A stretch of DNA of 7,665 nt from JAJNPS01 sp046589965 (lineage in GTDB: Bacteria > Pseudomonadota > Alphaproteobacteria > Rhodobacterales > Rhodobacteraceae): positions 1-7,665 of the forward strand of contig JBKJVF010000242.1 in NCBI GenBank assembly GCA_046589965.1, written 5' to 3'. The translations under genes and the position numbers were made by a program. This document shows, piece by piece, positions 1 through 6,397 of this stretch (the first letter of the stretch is position 1; every line of letters starts with the position of its first letter). The notes under the pieces are model-generated. The model saw only the letters and a program-made list of their open reading frames with translations, was not told where the DNA came from and ran no database searches.

Positions 1-1
1 G

Positions 2-1108
2 GGCAATGCGGGCACCATCGCCGACTATGCGACATCCCCCGTCGGCACGCCTGACGTGCTGCGCGACTTGCCGCGCCTGTTGACGGACCGCCATTCGCCG
101 CTGGCAATCCACCGGCCGAGCCTCGTGTCGCTGTTGCCGTGGCTCGCCCGTTTCGCACATCAGTCCCTGCCCGCCCGCGCTGCGGCGAATGCTACGGCGC
201 TGGCCGCAATTTTGTCTAATGCGGGGCCGCTGTGGACAGCACTTGCCGCGCGGGTCGGGGCGCAGGCGCTGTTGCAGGATCGGGGATGCCTTTATCTTTA
301 TGCGACCGAGGCAGAGGCGCGCGCCGCTGGCCCCGGCCTTGCCGCCCGACGCGCCCTTGGCGTCGAGGTGGACCAGATCGACGCGGCAGGCCTGGCGGCG
401 CTGGAACCCGGTCTGCCCCCAATGGCCGGAGGTGCGGCATTCTTTCACCGCGCGCAGTTCATCACAGATCCTGGCGCGATGATGGCCGCCCTGACGCGTG
501 CTGCGCTGCAGGCCGGGGTCGAAATCACGCGCGCCTCGGTGACACAGCTTGAACGCACCGCGGTTGGCGTGGAGGTCAAGGGGCCGGGGCTTTTGCGAAC
601 GGCACGCACCGTGGTCATCGCGGCGGGTGCGCGGTCCCGCTCGCTGGCCCGTATCGCTGGGGACCGCGTGCCCCTGGACACTGAACGCGGTTACCATCTG
701 GAATGGGACATGACGACGCCAGCGCTGACACGGCCCGCCTGCCCGGTGGCCCGTGGATTTTACCTGTGTCCGATGGCGGGCCGCCTGCGCGTCGCGGGCA
801 CGGTGGAGCTGGGCGGCATGGACGCGGCGCCTTCACCCCATCGGCTCGCGCGTCTTGCCGACGGCGCGCGTCAGTTTTTCCCCACCCTGGGCGAGCCGGA
901 CCGGACCTGGATGGGTCTGCGACCCTCGATGCCTGACAGCCTGCCGGTGATCGGTCCCTCAAAGGGAGGCCCGGAGGTGGTCCACGCCTTTGGCCACGGC
1001 CATATCGGCCTAACACTGGCCCCGCGCACCGCCGTGTTTGTGGCCGACTTGATCGCGGGTCGTGACCCGGGACCGGCGCTTGTGCCCTGTTTGCCGTCAC
1101 GGTTCTGA
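2..1108 (+). CDS. FAD-dependent amine/amino-acid oxidoreductase, DadA-like (5' partial)
   Basis: This probably oxidises the C-N bond of a D-amino acid or secondary amine with FAD (DAO superfamily); the substrate cannot be read from the sequence. The frame is open from base 2, and its first residues (GNAGTIADYATSPVGTPDVL) resemble the segment after the dinucleotide-binding site in DadA-like proteins. The gene therefore starts upstream of the window, and the GTG at 56 is not the real start. There are 368 residues visible; the N-terminal FAD-binding GxGxxG is off-window. Visible family features are an internal FAD-domain strand VVIAAGARS (about residues 204-212), RPSMPDSLPVIG (about 307-318), and a C-terminal GHGHIGLTLAP (about 331-341) typical of the last FAD-contacting segment. 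It stops with TGA and converges on the DUF1513 gene 64 bp away. It shows no functional link to the iron cluster. Other DAO members such as glycine or sarcosine oxidase-like proteins remain possible. Confidence 0.88.
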   Translation, partial: GNAGTIADYATSPVGTPDVLRDLPRLLTDRHSPLAIHRPSLVSLLPWLARFAHQSLPARAAANATALAAILSNAGPLWTALAARVGAQALLQDRGCLYLYATEAEARAAGPGLAARRALGVEVDQIDAAGLAALEPGLPPMAGGAAFFHRAQFITDPGAMMAALTRAALQAGVEITRASVTQLERTAVGVEVKGPGLLRTARTVVIAAGARSRSLARIAGDRVPLDTERGYHLEWDMTTPALTRPACPVARGFYLCPMAGRLRVAGTVELGGMDAAPSPHRLARLADGARQFFPTLGEPDRTWMGLRPSMPDSLPVIGPSKGGPEVVHAFGHGHIGLTLAPRTAVFVADLIAGRDPGPALVPCLPSRF

Positions 1109-1172
1109 GACGCAAGGGTCACAGGCAGCAACCGCCTTTATGGGCTGTCGTTGCGTGTGTCGGTCGGCGCAA

Positions 1173-2234
1173 TCAGGCGGACAGCGCGACCAGATGATTG
1201 TCCCAAGCGACCTCGTCACGGCCCAGCGGGGTCAGGCCATGGGCATCGCAGGCCCAGAACGCCCCAAGCCCGTCGCTGAGGATCACATCGCGCGCGCGTG
1301 GGGCGGCGCCTGACAGATCGGCACGGTGATGCGTCGCAAGATGGCGGCCCGCGCCATCATGGACAACCACGGCCCCCCCTTTCGACGAGGTCAGCGCAAT
1401 CAGATTGCCATCTGCGCTGATCGCTATGGATCCGGCATAGCCCTTCATCGCCCGCGCGGCGTCCATCGGCAGGTCCGCCACGATCAGAGGCTGACCCGGT
1501 GTCCAAAGCCCCAACAACGGCACCGCTTGGTCGGGATCGCCCTCCCACTGCATCGCAAACGCGACGCGGTCACCGTCCAAGGCCAGATGTCGGATCGAAT
1601 TCTGATGCAGGTCAGAGGGGAGTTCGACCTGTTCGATGATCGCCCCCTCGGCCGACAGCAACGTCAGATTGGCGCGCATGGTGGCGATGTTCAGTTTGGT
1701 CCGGTCGCCCGGGTCAGTCTCGATCCCGCCATTGGCCACCACGATCCGTCCATCGGACATCAGGCGCAGATCATGCGGGCCGATCCCACCCGATGCCCAT
1801 TCGTCGATGCGTGTATATCCACGCGTCTCCCACAAGCCGATCCGACCGGCGGACCCCTCGGCCACGACTTCGGACGTCATCAGGTAATCGCCATCGGCGG
1901 AAAACGCGCCATGCCCATTGAACTGTCGCCCTTCGGGCGGGGTCAGACGGTGGCGCACAAGGCCAAGCCCGCAGTCCAGCACCAAGGCATAGGTGCCCGG
2001 GCGGCGTGCAAAAACGACGGCTTCTGCGCGGCTGGGATGGGCGGCGGCGGCATGGCCGCGCGCGGGCAGAGGGATGCGAAAAAGGCTGCTCCCTGTGTCT
2101 GACAGCCCGTGCAGGACGAAGTCCTCGCCCACTTTGCCCGCCGCAAGGTAGGACGGGTTTTGTGCATCGGCCCATGAAAGCCGGGGTAATCCCGCCGCCG
2201 CCAGCCCTGCCAGAAAGGCGCGCCGGGTGGCCAT
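1173..2234 (-). CDS. DUF1513 family Tat-exported protein (COG3490), last gene of the imelysin iron cluster
   Basis: Function is unknown; the family is conserved next to imelysin and di-haem oxidoreductase genes and is presumed periplasmic. The 353-residue protein begins with a twin-arginine signal (TRRAFLAG at residues 3-10, hydrophobic stretch, then WADA at about 21-24), so it is probably exported folded. The body has spaced strand-like repeats resembling a beta-propeller, with conserved-looking patches FNGHGAFS (105-112), GIGPHDLRLM (150-159), ETDPG (172-176), HQNSIRHLA (210-218) and WDNHL near the end. The several histidines could bind metal, but that is inference. Its ATG shares one base with the stop of the upstream imelysin gene (TGATG), which suggests translational coupling, and no strong independent ribosome binding site is visible. 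The gene is complete and of plausible family length. Confidence 0.85.
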   Translation of the reverse strand: MATRRAFLAGLAAAGLPRLSWADAQNPSYLAAGKVGEDFVLHGLSDTGSSLFRIPLPARGHAAAAHPSRAEAVVFARRPGTYALVLDCGLGLVRHRLTPPEGRQFNGHGAFSADGDYLMTSEVVAEGSAGRIGLWETRGYTRIDEWASGGIGPHDLRLMSDGRIVVANGGIETDPGDRTKLNIATMRANLTLLSAEGAIIEQVELPSDLHQNSIRHLALDGDRVAFAMQWEGDPDQAVPLLGLWTPGQPLIVADLPMDAARAMKGYAGSIAISADGNLIALTSSKGGAVVVHDGAGRHLATHHRADLSGAAPRARDVILSDGLGAFWACDAHGLTPLGRDEVAWDNHLVALSA

Positions 2235-3193
2235 CAGTCGCCATCCGCCGAATTGAACCCAAGGCCGACGCCCAGTTTGGGGCCAAGTTCGGCAATCACC
2301 GCATCGCGCGCGGCCCAGACCTCCTGTTGCAGGATTTCAACCTTGAGGCGGGTCTGCGGGTCAGAAACGCCCGCAATCGTGGGATCCTGCAACTTCGCCG
2401 CGAGATCCTCGGCCCGTTGGAAGGCGGCCACGCTAACCGGGATGTCAGGGTCAAGTGCCACCGCCGTTGCGCGCAGGGCCGTCAGCGACAGCTGCACATT
2501 GCGCAAGGAACGCCCCGATGCCCGCGCCTCGGCCCGGGTCGGATAGGGTTTGTCAAAGGTGCCCAAGGGCCGTCCGATCCGTTCGTCGGCGACGTATTCC
2601 AGACCCGCAGCCAATTGGGTGAACAGCTCCTGCCTGGCTTCTTGTTCGGTCAGGTAAGTCGCGTTGCCGGGCCGGCCTGCGGTGATCAGCGTTTCTCCAT
2701 AAGGTCCCCAGCTGGCATCAATCTCAACCGCCATGCGCGCCAGATCATCCGCCGTCGCATGGATCAGCGGACAGGGATCAACAGGCCACGACTGGTCAGG
2801 ATACAAAAGCCGCTCCAACCCGAACAGCCCACGCGCGGCGACCGATTGTTCGGCGAATGCGGCGGGTTCCAGATTGACCGGATCGCCCATCATCAATTGG
2901 CGCTGAGCCTTGGCCCCCAACGCCTTTGGGTCGGGCCAGAACGCAATGGCTAGACTGCGGCCCTTGTCCTCGCCGGGCCCGAGATGGAGATGCGCAACCG
3001 CCATCCAGGCGTCAAACGTGGCCTGATAGGCCGGGCGCAAAGCATCTGGGTCGCAACTGTCCACGGCGGCAAGGTCAATCGTCGCCGTGGCGAAAGCGGC
3101 ATAGCCGGGACGGATCAGATCGGTGACCACCCCCGCCACGTCAGCCTGAGCGGGCAGCGCAGAAATCAGGAAAAGAAGCGAGGCGCGCAACAT
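2234..3193 (-). CDS. Imelysin-family periplasmic protein (COG3489 type)
   Basis: This is the second, shorter imelysin (peptidase M75-like) protein of the cluster, 319 residues. Imelysins are periplasmic helical proteins related in fold to EfeO and are associated with iron uptake. The start gives a clear Sec signal (MLRASLLFLISALPAQA, cut before DV), and AAGG lies 8 bases upstream of the ATG. Family-like segments are the Trp-rich helix around AYQATFDAWMAVAHLHLGP (55-73) and RGLFGLERLLY (121-131), which aligns with the GxHxxE signature. Here the histidine position is Phe (F124), while E127 is kept. C47 and C141 could form a disulfide. The gene follows the di-haem oxidoreductase after a 291-bp gap with its own candidate control element, and its stop overlaps the DUF1513 start. 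Despite the 'insulin-cleaving' name of some relatives, a peptidase role is doubtful. Confidence 0.85.
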   Translation of the reverse strand: MLRASLLFLISALPAQADVAGVVTDLIRPGYAAFATATIDLAAVDSCDPDALRPAYQATFDAWMAVAHLHLGPGEDKGRSLAIAFWPDPKALGAKAQRQLMMGDPVNLEPAAFAEQSVAARGLFGLERLLYPDQSWPVDPCPLIHATADDLARMAVEIDASWGPYGETLITAGRPGNATYLTEQEARQELFTQLAAGLEYVADERIGRPLGTFDKPYPTRAEARASGRSLRNVQLSLTALRATAVALDPDIPVSVAAFQRAEDLAAKLQDPTIAGVSDPQTRLKVEILQQEVWAARDAVIAELGPKLGVGLGFNSADGD

Positions 3194-3297
3194 GGGCGGG
3201 ACCTTTTCGGGGTAGCAAGAGCCGCGAACAGACGATGGCGCTTTGCACGTCAGACCAAGCCGGTAAAGTCGAAAACATGCCCCGATAGCTGCCTGAA

Positions 3298-3327
3298 GTA
3301 AAGTCCGATTCTTTTACTAAGGTACTT
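3298..3327 (-). promoter_or_regulatory. Candidate operator/promoter element, copy 1 (before second imelysin gene)
   Basis: This 30-bp segment matches the one at 6368-6397 at 25 of 30 positions. It contains the inverted repeat GTAAA (3298-3302), 10 bases, TTTAC (3313-3317), followed by TACTAAGGTACTT. On the plus strand CTTTTAC also occurs twice, at 3311-3317 and 3325-3331. An AT-rich patch in GC-rich surroundings, duplicated ahead of two genes of one cluster, suggests a regulator binding site or shared promoter. An iron-responsive factor (Irr, or an IscR/RirA-like Rrf2 protein) is the natural guess from context, but I cannot match it to a known box from memory. Confidence 0.5.
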
Positions 3328-3373
3328 TTACCTCGTGATCTGTGTGTCCAACCCATACCCTTCGGACAGCGAC

Positions 3374-3391
3374 CGGGCCCCTTTTGGCCCG
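3374..3391 (-). terminator. GC-rich stem-loop, possible terminator of the irpA/di-haem transcript
   Basis: CGGGCC (3374-3379) and GGCCCG (3386-3391) form a perfect 6-bp stem around a 6-base loop, 93 bp past the di-haem oxidoreductase stop and upstream of the candidate element at 3298-3327. The position suits ending the first transcript or attenuating read-through. There is no T-run after the stem on either strand, so it is not a classical intrinsic terminator. It could also be a stabilising 3' hairpin or chance in GC-rich DNA. Confidence 0.3.
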
Positions 3392-3484
3392 CATCTCGTC
3401 GAAACTGCGCACGGTCTAGCGCGCCGCCCCGGCCCAGTCGCGGGTCCCGCTCATACGCGAACAGTTTCTGCGGGTTGATCGCGG

Positions 3485-4999
3485 CTAAAGGCTGTTCAGG
3501 AACGCAATCAGCGCCGCGCGGTCCGGCGCTGGCAAGGCCACGACGGCATCGCGGGACGCCTGCGCCTCGCCGCCATGCCAAAGAATTGCCTCCAGCAGAT
3601 TGCGCGCGCGACCATCATGCAGAAATTGCGTGTGGCCCGAGACCTGTTCGGTCAGGCCGATCCCCCACAAAGGCGGTGTCTTCCATTCGCGCCCCGTCGC
3701 CCGCCCTTCTGGCCGATTGTCGGCAAGGCCAGTCCCCATGTCGTGCAGCAACAGGTCGGTATGGGGCCAGATCAGCTGAAACGACTGTTCGGGCTGACCA
3801 TCCAGACGGTTGGTGACGTGTTTTGGCGTGTGGCAGGCGGTACATTGCGCTTGGTGAAAGATTTTCTTGCCGTGCAGGACCTGAGCGCTCGCGACATCGC
3901 GCCGTTCCGGAACGCCAAGATTGCGCGCATAGAATGTGACCAGATCAAGCGATTTGGCATCGACCTCCAACCCGTCGCGGACATTCGGCTCTTGCCCATG
4001 AGGTCCGACACGACAGACAGTTTGGACATCCGTGCAATCGCCCGATGGGTCCGGGTGCAGTGGCGTCGAGAGGCCCATATCGCCCGCAAACGCGCCCGCA
4101 GACTGGTCTTTGACGGTCGCGGCACCGCCCTTGTACCCAAACCGCCCCAGCATCGGCACGCCATGTTCCGCGCTGATCACAATCGACGCACGGCCCGAAA
4201 TGCCGTCACCATCGGCGTCATCTTCGTCCACCCGCGCCAGAATGTCGGCGGTAGGGATCGCCTCCAGAAGGCCGAGCCCGATCATCTGTGGGGCGACACG
4301 CGGTGACAGCATCACGGCGTCCCCAAGCGCGCCGTGCGCCGGATCGGCAATTGCATAGGTCGGCTGGCGCAGGGTCACAACTGTCCCATCGACCAACTTT
4401 ATCGGCAGGTCCGCATAGGTGATCGCCATCCGCCCTTCGGCCAACTGCCCGGGCGCGGCAAAATCTTGTAACTGACCGCCATACACGGGATGGTTCTGCG
4501 TGGCGAGCCAGTCCTTGATACCATCGGGTGTCGTCCCGCCCGGGATCGACACGCGCAGAAACATCGACACTGCCTTGTCATCCGGCCCATCTGGCGGATG
4601 CCCGCGCCCGTCCTTCAGATGGCAATCCTGGCAGGCCCGCGCATTGTATAGCGGCCCAAGCCCGTCCGACGCCTTGGTCGAGGCCGGTGCCGTCACCCAT
4701 GTCTTGGTGAAAAGCCCGTTGCCAAGTTTGAAATCAAGCTCGCGTGCGAATGAGATATTGCCCGACGGAGCCGAGAATGCATCGGCGTTTGTAGTGGTGC
4801 GCACCGTCGCCGCCCCTGCCGACTTGGCCTCGAACGCTTCGGCTTTGGTAAAATCGGCAGGTGCGGCCAACACGGCAGCAACCTTGGACGCCTCGGCAGC
4901 AGTGCGCGGGATCACCGGCAGGTGGCGGTCGTCAAGATCTTGCGCCATGACGGGTGACGCGAGACACAGACACAAGGTCGCGGTGCGTCGCATGATCAT
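3485..4999 (-). CDS. Di-haem c-type oxidoreductase, DHOR/DUF1111 family (COG3488)
   Basis: This is a periplasmic di-haem cytochrome c protein, distantly peroxidase/MauG-like, often named 'thiol oxidoreductase'; its true substrate is unsettled. From the chosen start it has 504 residues. The Sec signal is MRRTATLCLCLASPVMAQ, cut before DLDD. Two haem sites are CQDCH (residues 123-127, bases 4633-4619) and CTACH (386-390, bases 3844-3830). Between them VDEDDADGDGISGR (about 257-270) is an acidic DxDxDG-like loop typical of the family and a possible Ca site. The C-terminus carries FLHDGRARNLLEAILWHGGE. The frame stays open to an ATG at 5101, but that start would overlap irpA and add a non-signal extension. 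TCCT at 5005-5008 (AGGA on the coding strand) lies 5 bases before the ATG at 4999 (MIMRR), supporting 4999; 4993 is also possible. In this conserved cluster it may handle ferrous/ferric redox for the imelysins (inference). Confidence 0.92.
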   Translation of the reverse strand: MIMRRTATLCLCLASPVMAQDLDDRHLPVIPRTAAEASKVAAVLAAPADFTKAEAFEAKSAGAATVRTTTNADAFSAPSGNISFARELDFKLGNGLFTKTWVTAPASTKASDGLGPLYNARACQDCHLKDGRGHPPDGPDDKAVSMFLRVSIPGGTTPDGIKDWLATQNHPVYGGQLQDFAAPGQLAEGRMAITYADLPIKLVDGTVVTLRQPTYAIADPAHGALGDAVMLSPRVAPQMIGLGLLEAIPTADILARVDEDDADGDGISGRASIVISAEHGVPMLGRFGYKGGAATVKDQSAGAFAGDMGLSTPLHPDPSGDCTDVQTVCRVGPHGQEPNVRDGLEVDAKSLDLVTFYARNLGVPERRDVASAQVLHGKKIFHQAQCTACHTPKHVTNRLDGQPEQSFQLIWPHTDLLLHDMGTGLADNRPEGRATGREWKTPPLWGIGLTEQVSGHTQFLHDGRARNLLEAILWHGGEAQASRDAVVALPAPDRAALIAFLNSL

Positions 5000-5003
5000 T
5001 CCG

Positions 5004-5020
5004 ATCCTGCCAGGATGGCA
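5004..5020 (-). promoter_or_regulatory. Small palindrome/hairpin at the ribosome binding site of the di-haem gene
   Basis: ATCCTG and CAGGAT form a 6-bp palindrome around base 5010. On the coding strand TGCCA-TCC-TGGCA (5020-5008) can fold into a 5-bp stem with a 3-base loop, touching the AGGA Shine-Dalgarno at 5008-5005. It could modulate initiation of the second gene or be a short operator. It may equally be chance, as it is small and single-copy in the window. Confidence 0.2.
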
Positions 5021-5054
5021 CCCTCGTCCCATCATTTTCAACCGCGACCCATAA

Positions 5055-6308
5055 TCACTGAAAGATGGCGTTGGGGTTGTCGAGGCTGTCGGACCCTTCA
5101 ATGGCGATCTTCGACAGGCCCAAGGCGGACACTGCCCGTTCTATCGATGCGGTCTGTGCGATCAGCGCATCAACGCCCCCCATGATCAGTGTCTCGCCCG
5201 TCGCATTTCCGGGTGCCAGCATCATGTCATAGGACACGCCCGCCTCTGCCTCAGTCCTGATCGCGTCAAGCTTGGTCATCGTGCTGTCCAGTTCCGCCCG
5301 CAGTTGCGCATCGACCGCAGGGTCAGCCGCGGCAACCAATTGGGACAGTGACGGGCCCGACACGACCGTCCCATCGATCCGCATGTAGCTGCCCAGATAG
5401 ACGTTACGAATGCCCATCGCGTCATAAAAGTGGCTGTTGTGGGTGTTGTCGGAAAAGCAGTCATGCTCTTCTTCTGGGTCATTGAGCATCAGGCCCAGTC
5501 GCATGCGTTGGCCCGCCACTTCCCCGTAAGACAAGCTTCCCATGCCAGTCAGCATGGCCAGCAGTCCGGCTTGCGGATCCGTGGTGACCGCACTGCGCGC
5601 CTCGCCACCTTCCGCCCAGGCATTGGCCATGAACGTCAGATCGGCGACCAGCAGGTCGGTGGCACTCTGCAGGTAAGCCGCGCGTCGATCGCAGTTGCCG
5701 CCCGTGCAACCATCGCCCTTGTGATAGTCGGTATAGGGACGGTTGCCTGCCCCCGGCCCGGTGCCGTTCAGATCCTGTCCCCATAGAAGAAACTCGATCG
5801 CGTGATAGCCGGATGCCACGTTCGCCTCGATCCCATCCGCCTCGTGCAAGGTGTTTGCGATCAGGTCCGGGGTGATTTCCGTGGCGTCGATCTCGGTGCC
5901 CGAGAGGGCGAACTTGGGCGTCGCGATCACGTTGAGCGTCGTCAGCGGGTTTTCCTCGGACTGGGTGTAGCCGGGGTCGACATAGTCGATCAGGCCCTCA
6001 TCCAAAGGCCAGGCGTTCACCCGACCTTCCCAGTCGTCGACGATGGGATTGCCGAAACGATAGGCCTCGGTCTGCTGATACGGGACACGCGCGGCAAGCC
6101 AGGCCTCGCGCGCGGTCTGCAGTGTGGCGTCTGACGGGCCGTCGATCAGCGCATTGACAGCGGTCTGCAACCCTTGGGCCGTCGTGAGGCTGTCGTGATA
6201 GGCGGCCTCTGCGATATCGGCATAGGTTGCGACCACGTCTGCCGGATCAGCGGCGAGGAGCGGGCCTGCGGTCAGGCAGGTCAAGGCAGCGGCAAGCATA
6301 ATGCGCAT
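5055..6308 (-). CDS. irpA: IrpA-type imelysin (iron-regulated protein A, M75-like; COG3487)
   Basis: First gene of the iron cluster, 417 residues and of normal length. IrpA/ICMP proteins are exported, iron-regulated imelysins; in Pseudomonas the relative was called an insulin-cleaving metalloproteinase, but iron binding or transport is the better-supported idea for the family. Visible: signal peptide MRIMLAAALTCLTAGPLLA before ADPADV; the N-terminal helix YADIAEAAYHDS (29-40); AWLAARVPYQQTEAYRFG (69-86); the RVNAWPLDEGLIDYV block (96-110); and the signature GYHAIEFLLWG (167-177), i.e. GxHxxE with H169 and E172 intact. CTGGNC (201-206) may form a small disulfide loop, and EEEHDCFSDNTHNS (279-292) is a conserved acidic/His-rich stretch. 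No strong ribosome binding site is seen before the ATG at 6308; the inner ATG at 6299 is an alternative that still leaves a signal peptide. Its 59-bp upstream spacer leads to the element at 6368-6397, probably its control region. Confidence 0.93.
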   Translation of the reverse strand: MRIMLAAALTCLTAGPLLAADPADVVATYADIAEAAYHDSLTTAQGLQTAVNALIDGPSDATLQTAREAWLAARVPYQQTEAYRFGNPIVDDWEGRVNAWPLDEGLIDYVDPGYTQSEENPLTTLNVIATPKFALSGTEIDATEITPDLIANTLHEADGIEANVASGYHAIEFLLWGQDLNGTGPGAGNRPYTDYHKGDGCTGGNCDRRAAYLQSATDLLVADLTFMANAWAEGGEARSAVTTDPQAGLLAMLTGMGSLSYGEVAGQRMRLGLMLNDPEEEHDCFSDNTHNSHFYDAMGIRNVYLGSYMRIDGTVVSGPSLSQLVAAADPAVDAQLRAELDSTMTKLDAIRTEAEAGVSYDMMLAPGNATGETLIMGGVDALIAQTASIERAVSALGLSKIAIEGSDSLDNPNAIFQ

Positions 6309-6367
6309 CGGACAAGCTTTCGCAGAGGGGGATGGCTTTCCCCAGATGCGGACAATCTGTCGGAAAT

Positions 6368-6397
6368 GTAAAGCCTGATTGTTTTACTAGGTTACTT
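6368..6397 (-). promoter_or_regulatory. Candidate operator/promoter element, copy 2 (before irpA)
   Basis: This has the same layout as the copy at 3298-3327: GTAAA (6368-6372), 10 bases, TTTAC (6383-6387), then TACTAGGTTACTT. The five differences fall at 6374, 6376, 6381, 6390 and 6392. It ends inside the stop codon of the sugar dehydrogenase gene (6396-6398) and lies 59 bp upstream of the irpA ATG, so irpA control is squeezed directly against the preceding gene. Conservation of the GTAAA/TTTAC arms in both copies argues for a dimeric regulator. Identity of the regulator is inference. Confidence 0.5.

Larger units (their letters stand above)
3194..3484. other. 291-bp intergenic region inside the iron cluster
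   Basis: This is the largest gap in the window, between the stop of the di-haem oxidoreductase gene and the start of the second imelysin gene. It holds a GC-rich hairpin (3374-3391), a copy of the 30-bp element shared with the irpA upstream region (3298-3327), and an extra GTAAAGTC at 3263-3270. About 104 bp separate the element from the downstream ATG, room for a promoter and leader. No reading frame here looks like a real protein; the frame at 3141-3581 on the minus strand runs into two neighbouring genes and has no family features. Confidence 0.6.

Noticed and set aside
1110..1156. ACGCAA/TTGCGT arms and a 4-bp AGGC/GCCT stem between the convergent genes, as a bidirectional terminator
   Set aside because: The outer arms are only 6 bp with 35 bases between them, the inner stem is 4 bp, and no useful T-run follows; too weak to call.
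1326..2102. 258-residue plus-strand open frame
   Set aside because: It is fully antisense to the DUF1513 gene, which has a Tat signal and family features; the plus frame has none.
2006..2953. 315-residue plus-strand open frame
   Set aside because: It is antisense to the DUF1513 and imelysin genes, with arginine/proline-rich composition typical of high-GC shadow frames and no recognisable motif.
3141..3581. 146-residue minus-strand frame covering the 291-bp gap
   Set aside because: It overlaps both flanking genes, has no signal or family motif, and covers the shared regulatory element.
3575..4306. 243-residue plus-strand open frame
   Set aside because: It is antisense to the di-haem gene across the second CxxCH site and shows no domain features.
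1173..6308. The cluster as a new defence or toxin system
   Set aside because: All four proteins belong to recognised export/iron/redox families in a known gene order; there is no nuclease, effector or immunity-like component.
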